40,023 nucleotides of DNA from Clostridiales bacterium. GTDB lineage: Bacteria; Bacillota; Clostridia; Lachnospirales; Lachnospiraceae. Positions within the stretch are counted from its first letter, which is position 1, and every line of letters starts with the position of its first letter. Position numbers and translations under genes: made by a program. The stretch is taken from NCBI GenBank assembly GCA_021202175.1, contig JAJQDO010000089.1:1-40023 (forward strand), written 5' to 3'. A model generated the notes under the pieces. It was not told where the DNA came from. It did not search any database and was given only the letters and a program-made list of their open reading frames with translations. Of the stretch, positions 1-7,431 are shown piece after piece.

Positions 1-88
1 TAAAGACCAAAACATAAGAATTACAAAAAATCTTTACAGAAGAAAAGAGATTATAACATTCACCCATCTATACCCCGTAAATAGTAAC
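1..88 (-). repeat. Partial copy of a dispersed inverted-terminal-repeat (MITE-like) element
   Basis: This stretch matches, in opposite orientation, the left part of the element at 31116-31310. Shared blocks include TACAGAAGAAAAGA, ATAACATTCAC, CATCTATACCCCGT and AATAG. The terminal repeat TACCCCGTAAATAGTAAC lies at 71-88. The rest of this copy is cut off by the window edge. No coding sequence is seen. The two-copy match is direct observation; mobility is inference. Confidence 0.7.
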
Positions 89-126
89 ATGGAAACTAAC
101 GATTTTGCCCCATTTAAAATGTTTTC

Positions 127-155
127 TTGTATTTTTAGGAAGCATACGATATACT
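127..155 (+). promoter_or_regulatory. Sigma-A-type promoter for the CDF transporter leader
   Basis: TTGTAT at 127-132 and TATACT at 150-155 are separated by 17 bases. Transcription would start near 162, giving a leader of about 180 bases before the GTG start at 342. Confidence 0.55.
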
Positions 156-159
156 GTAT

Positions 160-256
160 AAGCACCGCTCATTGAGCGCTGTACGGATATAAATCCCTGT
201 AGGCCTTAGGAACAGTAGTACAGCCATAGTCTGCGGGAAGGCAGGAAAGGCATTGA
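160..256 (+). promoter_or_regulatory. Structured leader, candidate metal-sensing riboswitch (NiCo/czcD-like)
   Basis: The leader contains a hairpin CGCTC-ATT-GAGCG (166-178), a CTGTA/TACAG pairing (197-201 with 219-223) and GCCTT (203-207) that can pair with AAGGC (238-242). Unpaired-looking purine motifs AGGAACAG and CGGGAAGG lie between these arms. NiCo riboswitches are multi-helix junction RNAs with GGA-type binding elements and are found before CDF exporters in Firmicutes, so the placement fits. I could not verify the Rfam consensus, so the class is a guess; that the leader is structured is better supported. Confidence 0.35.
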
Positions 257-341
257 ATTGATTTATAATACTGAATAATATTTACTATATGTTTACTATA
301 TATTAAGAGATAACTCAGTTATAGAAGGAGGTGCACTGCAG

Positions 342-1478
342 GTGAATATACTATATAAATTATTCCGTCAAGATCCGGATTCCAGGGAAGACGTCATATT
401 TATGACCTCGCTGCTGGGAATTTTGATTAACATAGTCCTGGCGGCAGCTAAAATTATCATCGGCACGTTGGCCGCATCGATTACGATTGTTTCGGAGGGA
501 ATCAATAATGCAACCGATTCTCTGACAGCGGTTCTCACGATCGTTGGCACGAAGCTGGCTGCGAAAAAGCCGACGAAAAAATATCCTTTTGGTTACGGGC
601 ATATTGAATATTTAACCAGTTTAGTCATAGCAGTACTCATTTTGATGACAGGATTTGAATTCATCAAAGAATCGGTAGCGCGGATTTTTTCTCCTTCTGA
701 GATGAATCTGTCCCTTTGGGTTTTGTTGGTTATCGCTGCGTCGGCTCTTATTAAGGTCTTCTTGGGAACATATACCATCAAAAAAGGAAAAGAGCAGCAG
801 AGCGATGCGCTGATTGCTGTGGGAACGGAATGCAGAAATGATTCGTTTATTTCTTTTATCACGATTTTTACCACGCTGATTTATCTGTTTGGCCATGTTT
901 CCATCGATGCCTATACGGGGCTTGTGGTGTCTCTGATCATTTTAAGGGCAGGATATGAGGTTTTAAAAGATACGGTGAGCAAGATGCTGGGGACTCTGCC
1001 GGACAAAGCTCTGGCAGATAATCTGTACCGACAGATTCGGAGAACGGATGGTATTATTAATGCAGCGGATCTGATGCTGCATAACTACGGACCGAATGCA
1101 TATTCCGGTTCGGTCAATGTGGAGGTCGATCATAAGAAGACGATTGGAGAGATTTATGAGATACTGCATGACCTGCAGCTGCGGATCATGTATGAACAGC
1201 ATGTCACCATGGTGTTTGGCATCTATGCTGTGGATAATGATCACCCGGAGGTTCAGGCACTGCGAAAAAAGATTGTCTCTTTTATCCGGGAGAGGGAGCG
1301 TGTGACCAGCTACCATGCGCTATATCTGCGCAATGATAAGAAACAGCTGTATTGTGATATTATCGTGGATTATGATCTGGAGGAATGGGATAAGCTGGAG
1401 GAGGAATTTAAGGAAATGATCTGGCAGACGTATCCGGGGTACGAGGTGTTCCTGGTGGTTGAGACAGAATACGTGTAA
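342..1478 (+). CDS. Cation diffusion facilitator (CDF) family metal transporter
   Basis: A 378-residue membrane protein expected to export a divalent metal in exchange for protons. The GTG start follows GAAGGAGGTG at a normal distance. About six membrane helices fill residues 20-215, followed by a soluble cytoplasmic domain (about 225-300) and an extra C-terminal extension of roughly 80 residues. The transport-site motifs differ from the zinc type: helix 2 has N-x3-D (in NNATDS) and helix 5 has E-x3-D (in TECRND), where zinc CDF proteins usually carry His/Asp sets. This suggests manganese, iron, cobalt or nickel rather than zinc, but specificity cannot be read with certainty. It is preceded by a promoter and structured leader and is followed 89 bases later by hisZ, with no obvious terminator between. 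Confidence 0.9.
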   Translation: MNILYKLFRQDPDSREDVIFMTSLLGILINIVLAAAKIIIGTLAASITIVSEGINNATDSLTAVLTIVGTKLAAKKPTKKYPFGYGHIEYLTSLVIAVLILMTGFEFIKESVARIFSPSEMNLSLWVLLVIAASALIKVFLGTYTIKKGKEQQSDALIAVGTECRNDSFISFITIFTTLIYLFGHVSIDAYTGLVVSLIILRAGYEVLKDTVSKMLGTLPDKALADNLYRQIRRTDGIINAADLMLHNYGPNAYSGSVNVEVDHKKTIGEIYEILHDLQLRIMYEQHVTMVFGIYAVDNDHPEVQALRKKIVSFIRERERVTSYHALYLRNDKKQLYCDIIVDYDLEEWDKLEEEFKEMIWQTYPGYEVFLVVETEYV

Positions 1479-1567
1479 ACGTCGCAAGAATGTTTGCTCC
1501 ATAGAAAACAGCCGATTGAGATTACAAGGAATGTCTGCCATTTACTCATTACACAGGAGGATAAGTT

Positions 1568-2833
1568 ATGAAGGAAAAATTACTTCACACGCCGGAAGGG
1601 GTCAGAGATATCTATAATTCGGAATGTAAGAAAAAGACAGCGCTGGAGCAGAAGCTGCACCAGGTGCTGGCTCTTTACGGATATCAGGATATCGAGACGC
1701 CGACCTTTGAGTTTTTTGATATATTTAACAGCGAAACCGGGACGGGCTGTTCCAGGGAGATGTTTAAGTTTTTTGACCGGGATAACAATACGTTGGTTCT
1801 GCGGCCGGATATGACGCCTTCCATTGCAAGAAGCGTCGCCAAGTATTATAATGATTGTGAATTCCCGCTGCGCCTGTCCTATGTAGGCAATACATTTTTG
1901 AATAACCGCAGTTATCAGGGCAAGCTCACGGAGAAGACCGAGTTGGGTGCTGAACACATTAACGATGATTCGCCGGAGGCGGATGCGGAGGCCATCATCA
2001 TGATGATCGACTGCTTTATGACGGCGGGATTGCAGGATTTTCGCGTGGATATCGGACAGAGTGAGTTTTACCGGGGCATTATGGAAGCGTTGGAGACGAC
2101 GCCGGAAGTAAAGCGGCAGATTCATGAATATATCGAAAATAAAAATTCTCTGGGAATGGAGATGTTTCTTTCCGATATTGAGATGAAGGACTGCTATCGG
2201 AATATTTTATTGGAATACAATGAGCTTTACGGAGACGCCGATATGCTGGAACGCGCAAAACAGCTGACGGTCAACCCACGGTGTCGAGCAGCCGTTGAGC
2301 GGCTGCAGCAGGTGTATGAAGTAATCTGTCATTATGGTTATGAGAAATATGTAAGCTTTGACCTTGGGATGGTAAATCATTTTGATTATTATACGGGAAT
2401 TATTTTCCGTGGCTATACTTACGGAACAGGAGACGCCATCGGCAAGGGAGGCCGATACGATAATCTTCTGGAACAGTTTGGAAAGCATGCGCCGGCCATC
2501 GGTTTTACGATTCTGGTGGATGATATGCTGTCTGCTCTCGACCGGCAGTCGATTCCGGTTTCTACCAGAGCGTTTGATTATTCAGTCCTTTTATATAGAA
2601 GGAAAGACACCGTGGATGCCATCGCCTTCGCTGTGGATTTGCGTAATTGTGGCGAGAAGATTGAGTTGACCTGCATGGATGACAAGCATGCGACGGAAGA
2701 GTACATAGCTTTCGCGAAAGGACAGGGAGCGCAAACAGTGTTCGTGATTGACGGAGACGATCTGATGATTCATGACCTTTATGCCGGAAAAGTCGCCAGA
2801 AATAGCCTGGCGACATTCAGGAAGGAGTATTGA
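1568..2833 (+). CDS. hisZ: ATP phosphoribosyltransferase regulatory subunit HisZ
   Basis: A 421-residue class II histidyl-tRNA-synthetase-like protein that lacks aminoacylation activity and forms a complex with short HisG, giving it activity and histidine feedback control. The N-terminus ([10 protein letters not shown]) and the motif-2 segment ([11 protein letters not shown], about residues 77-87) are typical, as is the [17 protein letters not shown] region near 265-281. The length fits HisZ and the next gene is a short-form HisG, which requires HisZ. The ATG follows AGGAGG at a good distance. The stop codon is one base before the hisG start, so the two are translationally linked. Confidence 0.95.
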   Translation: MKEKLLHTPEGVRDIYNSECKKKTALEQKLHQVLALYGYQDIETPTFEFFDIFNSETGTGCSREMFKFFDRDNNTLVLRPDMTPSIARSVAKYYNDCEFPLRLSYVGNTFLNNRSYQGKLTEKTELGAEHINDDSPEADAEAIIMMIDCFMTAGLQDFRVDIGQSEFYRGIMEALETTPEVKRQIHEYIENKNSLGMEMFLSDIEMKDCYRNILLEYNELYGDADMLERAKQLTVNPRCRAAVERLQQVYEVICHYGYEKYVSFDLGMVNHFDYYTGIIFRGYTYGTGDAIGKGGRYDNLLEQFGKHAPAIGFTILVDDMLSALDRQSIPVSTRAFDYSVLLYRRKDTVDAIAFAVDLRNCGEKIELTCMDDKHATEEYIAFAKGQGAQTVFVIDGDDLMIHDLYAGKVARNSLATFRKEY

Positions 2834-2834
2834 G

Positions 2835-3485
2835 ATGCGGTATTTAACATTTGCCCTCGCGAAAGGGCGCCTGGCAAAGACGACGATGGCCATGTTCGAG
2901 GAGTTGGGTATCACCTGTGAGGCGATGAAAGACGAAAAGACACGGAAGCTGATTTTTGTTAATGAAGATTTGAAATTTAAATTTTTCCTGGCCAAAGCAT
3001 CGGATGTCCCTACCTACGTGGAGTACGGTGCCGCGGATATCGGGGTCGTGGGGGAAGATACGATTCTTGAGGAAGGCAGAAACCTTTACGAGGTGATGGA
3101 CCTGGGATTTGGTAAGTGCCGCATGTGTGTGTGCGGACCTGCTTCAGCCCGGGAGAAGCTGTACCATGGCGAGTTGATTCGTGTGGCATCCAAGTATCCG
3201 CATATTGCCAAGGATTATTTTTATAATAAAAAGTTTCAGACGGTAGAGATCATCAAGTTAAACGGCTCTGTGGAGCTGGCGCCTATCGTCGGCTTGTCCG
3301 AGGTCATCGTTGATATTGTGGAGACAGGTTCTACTTTAAGGGCCAACGGTCTGGAAGTCCTGGAAGAGATTTGCACACTCTCTGCGAGAATGGTAGTGAA
3401 TCAGGTGAGCTTGAAAATGGAACAGGAACGGATTCAGAAATTGATTCGGGAGTTGCGGCAATTGAATGCCAGTGGAATCCAGTAA
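2835..3485 (+). CDS. hisG: ATP phosphoribosyltransferase catalytic subunit HisG (short form)
   Basis: Catalyses the first step of histidine synthesis, joining ATP and PRPP to give phosphoribosyl-ATP. The protein is 216 residues, the short form without the C-terminal regulatory domain. The ATG at 2835 is chosen because GAAGGAG lies just upstream and homologues begin [12 protein letters not shown]. An upstream ATG at 2772 would overlap hisZ widely and is unlikely. Conserved segments include [10 protein letters not shown] and the PRPP-binding stretch [14 protein letters not shown] near residues 155-170. It is followed by a 252-base repeat-filled gap before hisD. Confidence 0.95.
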   Translation: MRYLTFALAKGRLAKTTMAMFEELGITCEAMKDEKTRKLIFVNEDLKFKFFLAKASDVPTYVEYGAADIGVVGEDTILEEGRNLYEVMDLGFGKCRMCVCGPASAREKLYHGELIRVASKYPHIAKDYFYNKKFQTVEIIKLNGSVELAPIVGLSEVIVDIVETGSTLRANGLEVLEEICTLSARMVVNQVSLKMEQERIQKLIRELRQLNASGIQ

Positions 3486-3490
3486 CAGGG

Positions 3491-3737
3491 AATTATCCGT
3501 ATTTTGGATTCAGAAAGAAATGGCTGTCTGAATCATAACAATGGATTAAAGGGAAGTGGTTTCCAAAATTATAATAATGGATCAGTGAGAAAAGGCTGCT
3601 CGAATTATAATAACGGATTAAAGGGAAGATGGTTTCCAAAATATAATAATAGATCAGTAGAAATGGCTGCCCAAATCATAATAATAGACCAAAGAGAAAA
3701 ATTGCCAAAGTTAAAATAATGAATCAGGAGGAAATGG
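3491..3737 (+). repeat. Degenerate 36-base tandem repeat array in the hisG-hisD gap
   Basis: About seven units of 34-37 bases fill the gap, with clear starts near 3531, 3567, 3603, 3640, 3674 and 3709. The units alternate between two subtypes, one carrying GGATTAAAGGGAAG and TGGTTTCCAA, the other GGATCAGTGAGAAA and GGCTGC, so a 71-72-base higher period also shows. The last unit contains the hisD ribosome-binding site AGGAGG (3726-3731). An open 71-codon frame across the array (3504-3719) looks like a by-product of the repeats: it has no good ribosome-binding site and only repetitive sequence. Confidence 0.8.
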
Positions 3738-5030
3738 ATGAGAGTTTTAAATATAGATGCGAATACAACGAAAAATATTTTAAATGACTTGTTGAAGCGT
3801 AGTCCAAACAGTTATGGCGCCTACGAGGGACAGGTGCAGGCCATTTTGAATGAGGTCAGGAAAAAGGGCGATGAAGGCTTATTTGCTTATACGGAAAAGT
3901 TTGATGGATGCAAATTGACGCCGGAGACGGTGCGGGTGACGGAAAAAGAGATTGCCGCTGCCTATGAAAAGGTGGATGATTCGTTGGTAGATGTCATCTG
4001 CAAGGCACTCGTCAATATCCGACAGTACCATGAGAAGCAAAGACAGTACAGCTGGTTTGATTCTAAGCCGGACGGGACGATTCTTGGTCAGAAGGTGACG
4101 CCGCTGGCATCCGTCGGCGTGTATGTTCCCGGAGGAAAGGCGGCTTATCCGTCTTCGGTACTCATGAACATTGTTCCGGCAAAGGTGGCCGGTGTGGAAA
4201 AAATTGTCATGGTGACGCCGCCGGACAAAAACGGAGAGGTGACGCCGGCAACACTGGTGGCGGCCAACGAGGCGGGAGAGACGCACATTTATAAGGTGGG
4301 AGGCGCGCAGGCGATCGCCGCTCTGGCTTATGGGACGCAGTCCATCGAAAAAGTGGATAAGATTGTCGGGCCGGGCAATATTTACGTGGCCCTTGCCAAA
4401 AAATCCGTTTACGGCCACGTGAGCATTGATTCCATTGCCGGGCCGAGCGAGATTCTGGTTCTGGCCGACGAGACGGCGAATCCTCGTTTTGTGGCGGCGG
4501 ATCTCCTGTCGCAGGCAGAGCATGACGAACTGGCCAGCGCTATTTTGGTGACGACCAGTCCGGCATTGGCCGAAGGGGTACAGGAAGAGATGGAAGGATT
4601 CCTGCGGACCCTGTCAAGAAGTGAGATTATCCGCAAATCTCTGGATAATTTTGGATATATTTTGTTGGCGGATACGCTGGATGACGCCATTGAGATTACG
4701 AATAATATTGCCTCAGAACATTTGGAGATTGTTACCGCGAATCCTTTTGAGGTGATGACGAAGATTCGCAATGCGGGCGCCATCTTCCTCGGTTCCTACA
4801 GTTCCGAACCGCTGGGCGATTATTTCGCGGGGTCGAATCATGTGTTGCCGACCAATGGCACGGCCAAGTTTTTCTCAGCTTTGAGTGTGGATGATTTCAT
4901 CAAGAAGTCCAGTATCATCTATTACTCGAAAGAGGCATTGGCTCCGATCCACGAGGATATCGAAACCTTTGCCAAAGCAGAAAGACTGACAGCTCATGCG
5001 AACTCTATCGCCGTTCGTTTCGAAGAGTAG
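3738..5030 (+). CDS. hisD: Histidinol dehydrogenase HisD
   Basis: Catalyses the final two oxidations from L-histidinol to L-histidine with NAD+ and a zinc ion. It is 430 residues, normal for the family. The signature runs from GPGNIYVALAKK through GHVSIDSIAGPSEI near residues 214-240, and the zinc and catalytic-base region SQAEHDELASA follows near 258-268. The ATG at 3738 is six bases after AGGAGG, which is supplied by the last unit of the upstream repeat array. An out-of-frame ATG lies four bases earlier. It is part of the hisZGD(IE) operon. Confidence 0.97.
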   Translation: MRVLNIDANTTKNILNDLLKRSPNSYGAYEGQVQAILNEVRKKGDEGLFAYTEKFDGCKLTPETVRVTEKEIAAAYEKVDDSLVDVICKALVNIRQYHEKQRQYSWFDSKPDGTILGQKVTPLASVGVYVPGGKAAYPSSVLMNIVPAKVAGVEKIVMVTPPDKNGEVTPATLVAANEAGETHIYKVGGAQAIAALAYGTQSIEKVDKIVGPGNIYVALAKKSVYGHVSIDSIAGPSEILVLADETANPRFVAADLLSQAEHDELASAILVTTSPALAEGVQEEMEGFLRTLSRSEIIRKSLDNFGYILLADTLDDAIEITNNIASEHLEIVTANPFEVMTKIRNAGAIFLGSYSSEPLGDYFAGSNHVLPTNGTAKFFSALSVDDFIKKSSIIYYSKEALAPIHEDIETFAKAERLTAHANSIAVRFEE

Positions 5031-5109
5031 CTCATATGATGATAAATGACATAAGGTATAGCTTGACGATTTTTAACTAGTATTGATGAAATGAGGATGA
5101 AACGAGGTA

Positions 5110-6444
5110 ATGAAGGATTATATCAAGCTGATTCCCCAGCTTTCCGGGGAGTCTGGTCTGGAAAAAATACAGGAAACCGCAGTTTATTATGATAATTGCG
5201 GCGCTGACGAATTATTTTATTATGATGCAAAATCATTTGCGGAAGGGGAGGAAGAGGATGTAAAGACCATCCAGGCGATTTGCCGGAATGTGGACATCCC
5301 TCTGAATGTCTTCGCAAAGGTTAAGAGATTTGAAGATGTGAAAAAGATGATTTATGCCGGAGCAAAACGGGTGATCATCAAAACCGATGGTCAGGATAAT
5401 TTAGACGCCGTAAGAGAAGCCTCCGAGCGTTTCGGGGCTGACAGGGTATATCTTTATATGGAATACGATACGGAACATGTCTCCCTGGAAGAAAGCCTGA
5501 TCCGGGCGAGGACTGCCGTGGAAGAGGAAGGTTTTGGCGGCCTTGTTCTTGCCGGTGATTATATGGACGAGGATTATGCGAAAACAGCTGATTTTCTTGC
5601 CGTAAAAATGCGGGTTCCGGTTTTTATCATGGCGGAGACGACAGATGCCGCCGTTGTGGCGGATCTTTTGAAGATGTCCATGGAATCCGGACTGATTTTT
5701 GCGGACAGAGGTGAGGCAGGCGATATAACGGCAGGAACGAATCATTTTCTGAAACAGATCGATTGCATGGAAATGAAACAATATCTTAAGGAACAGAAAC
5801 TGCCGGTCAATACTTTTGAGAGCGCTATTTGCTTTGAAGATTTTAAATTAATCAGTTTCGGCATTATTCCTGTGTTCGCCGAGGACTATAAGACGACCGC
5901 GGTGCTGAAGCTCGCTTACAAGACCAGGGAATCCTTTGAAAAAACCGTTGCGACTGGAAAAATGACCTACTACAGCCGCAGCCGCCAGGAACTGTGGACC
6001 GAAGGTGAGACGTCCGGTCATTTTCAATATGTGAAATCCTTGACTTTGGATTGCGATAATGATACGATTCTTGCAAAAGTAGCGCAGGTCGGCGCGGCCT
6101 GCCACACCGGGAATTATACCTGCTTTTTTAAAGAACTGGTTCGAAAAGAGTATGATGACCGCAATCCTCTGGCTGTATTTGAGGATGTGTTTGCCACCAT
6201 TCTGGATCGGAAGGAACATCCGAAGGAAGGTTCTTACACCAACTATCTTTTTGATAAAGGCATCGACAAGATTTTGAAGAAAGTGGGAGAGGAAGCGACG
6301 GAAATCGTGATCGCCGCCAAGAATCCGGATTCAGAAGAACTGAAATATGAGATATGCGATTTTCTTTATCACGTGATGGTTCTTATGGCGGAGCGGGACA
6401 TCACATGGAAAGACATTACCGATGAACTGGCCCAGCGGCATTAG
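5110..6444 (+). CDS. hisIE: HisA/HisF-like degenerate barrel fused to HisI and HisE
   Basis: The C-terminal two thirds are phosphoribosyl-AMP cyclohydrolase (HisI, about residues 240-345) and phosphoribosyl-ATP pyrophosphatase (HisE, about 355-444), steps two and three of histidine synthesis. HisI keeps LWTEGETSG, the metal motif DCDND (314-318) and Cys331/Cys338 in ACHTGNYTC. HisE keeps KKVGEEATE (390-398) and the DFLYH motif. Residues 1-230 look like a HisA/HisF TIM barrel: LIPQLS (7-12) aligns with the first strand of HisF. However, both catalytic aspartates appear replaced (Ser12; Glu near 118), and the phosphate-loop glycines aligned with NVFAKV (66-71) and IMAETT (173-178) are gone. The barrel is probably non-catalytic. 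The ribosome-binding site is poor: GAGG is only two bases from the ATG. hisB, hisC, hisH, hisA and hisF are not in the window. Confidence 0.85.
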   Translation: MKDYIKLIPQLSGESGLEKIQETAVYYDNCGADELFYYDAKSFAEGEEEDVKTIQAICRNVDIPLNVFAKVKRFEDVKKMIYAGAKRVIIKTDGQDNLDAVREASERFGADRVYLYMEYDTEHVSLEESLIRARTAVEEEGFGGLVLAGDYMDEDYAKTADFLAVKMRVPVFIMAETTDAAVVADLLKMSMESGLIFADRGEAGDITAGTNHFLKQIDCMEMKQYLKEQKLPVNTFESAICFEDFKLISFGIIPVFAEDYKTTAVLKLAYKTRESFEKTVATGKMTYYSRSRQELWTEGETSGHFQYVKSLTLDCDNDTILAKVAQVGAACHTGNYTCFFKELVRKEYDDRNPLAVFEDVFATILDRKEHPKEGSYTNYLFDKGIDKILKKVGEEATEIVIAAKNPDSEELKYEICDFLYHVMVLMAERDITWKDITDELAQRH

Positions 6445-6613
6445 AGAAAAGTAGCGTAAAGAGTATTGGAAAAGATCATGGCGGTTGCTGATCCAGCGGT
6501 ATTAGAGAAAAGCAGCGTAAAGAGTGTTGGATCAGATTGTGACAGCTGCTGATATAGCGCTATTAGGGAACGATAGAGAAAAGAGCGCCGGATGAAATCA
6601 TGTCAGTTTCTTA
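6433..6613 (+). repeat. Three degenerate 61-base tandem repeats across the hisIE stop codon
   Basis: Units start at 6433, 6494 and 6555 with an exact 61-base period. Each begins with a variant of CAGCGG-ATTAGAGAAAAG and continues with CAGCGTAAAGAGTGTTGGA in diverged form. The first unit contains the last codons and stop codon of the hisIE fusion; the later two are noncoding. No terminator is evident in this stretch. Confidence 0.75.
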
Positions 6614-6688
6614 TAGGCGGCTTTTTCTGGACGCTAATCTATAACAGGGAAAATAACAGGAAGGTATGAAAATGCAGGGGGTGATATA

Positions 6689-7264
6689 GTGCCTGATTCT
6701 AATATTACAAAACGGGCACTGGCATCCGCATTAAAGGAATTATTGGAAGAGGTGCCTTTTGAGAAGATCAGTGTCTCTGATATATGTCAAAAATGCGGAA
6801 TGAGCAGAAAAAGTTTTTATTATCATTTTAAAGATAAATATGATCTGATGAACTGGATTTTTGATGTAGAGTTTATGGAAAAGGTAGAACCATTGGATTA
6901 TGAGGACCTGATGATATTTCTTTCTAACCTCTGCAGCTGTTTTTATCAGAATCGCTCTTTCTATCGCCGCGCATTTAAAATAAAGGGACAAAACTCCTTC
7001 ATGGAGCATTTTCGCGAGATGCTGGAACCTATTATACAGTATTATTTCAATAATAGTCTGAGTGATATCAAGAATCAGGAATTCCAGGTGCATTTTTATT
7101 CGGATGCGTTTATTTCAGCTTTCGTCCGCTGGCTTTCGGCAAAAGACTGCGTCCCTTCTGAGGAATTTATCCAGATGCTCAGAGAAGTGGTCCATGTGGC
7201 AACGGAAATCAACGAGTCCGTTTTGGAATATGAGGAACAGGAAGACACAGATTACGAACCGTAG
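6689..7264 (+). CDS. TetR/AcrR family transcriptional regulator
   Basis: A 191-residue repressor-type protein. Residues 8-60 hold the TetR helix-turn-helix (KISVSDICQKCGMSRKSF followed by YYHFKDKYDL), a close match to the family. The C-terminal part, residues 65-180, is an all-helical ligand or dimer domain resembling the DhaS-like subgroup. The GTG start follows AGGGGG. It stands alone, separated from the histidine operon by the repeats and followed by three hairpins ending in a strong terminator. Its ligand and targets are unknown. Confidence 0.85.
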   Translation: MPDSNITKRALASALKELLEEVPFEKISVSDICQKCGMSRKSFYYHFKDKYDLMNWIFDVEFMEKVEPLDYEDLMIFLSNLCSCFYQNRSFYRRAFKIKGQNSFMEHFREMLEPIIQYYFNNSLSDIKNQEFQVHFYSDAFISAFVRWLSAKDCVPSEEFIQMLREVVHVATEINESVLEYEEQEDTDYEP

Positions 7265-7266
7265 TG

Positions 7267-7313
7267 AACCTGACATTTTGTCAGGTTATGCCTGTTACAC
7301 TCTGGAGTAACAG
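7267..7313 (+). other. Two stable hairpins after the TetR gene
   Basis: AACCTGACA (7267-7275) pairs perfectly with TGTCAGGTT (7279-7287). CTGTTAC (7292-7298) pairs with GTAACAG (7307-7313). Neither is followed by a T run; they precede a true terminator and may protect transcript ends or be operator palindromes. Confidence 0.5.
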
Positions 7314-7317
7314 ACAT

Positions 7318-7359
7318 AGAAGGCGAACGTCAAAAGTGAGTTGACGTTCGCCTTCTTTT
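7318..7359 (+). terminator. Rho-independent terminator
   Basis: A perfect 16-base stem, 7318-7333 with 7341-7356, has a 7-base loop AAGTGAG and is followed by TTT. It lies between the converging TetR gene and the 7399-8436 gene. The T tail is on the plus strand; a short T-rich stretch also follows on the minus strand. Confidence 0.85.
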
Positions 7360-7431
7360 ACTCTACAATTTCCTTCACAACTTCTTTTACTCTACAATTT
7401 ACTTCACAACTTCTTTTATTCTGAAATTTTT
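7352..7431 (-). repeat. 29-base tandem repeat spanning the stop codon of the 7399-8436 gene
   Basis: Two full 29-base units (7352-7380 and 7381-7409) and a partial third (from 7410) are nearly identical, each starting CTTCTTTTA on the plus strand. The stop codon (plus-strand TTA, 7399-7401) lies in the second unit; the corresponding position of the first unit is TTC, the only difference between the two. The repeat therefore copies the gene's 3' end into the noncoding side. Confidence 0.85.

Noticed and set aside
1479-1567. T-box or attenuator before hisZ
   Set aside because: Only 89 bases separate it from the CDF gene and no T-box motif or terminator hairpin is visible.
3531-3708. CRISPR-like array (36-base units)
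   Set aside because: The units are contiguous and diverged, with no unique spacers between them and no cas genes in the window.
3504-3719. 71-codon open frame between hisG and hisD
   Set aside because: It is made entirely of the tandem repeat, has no good ribosome-binding site and resembles no protein.
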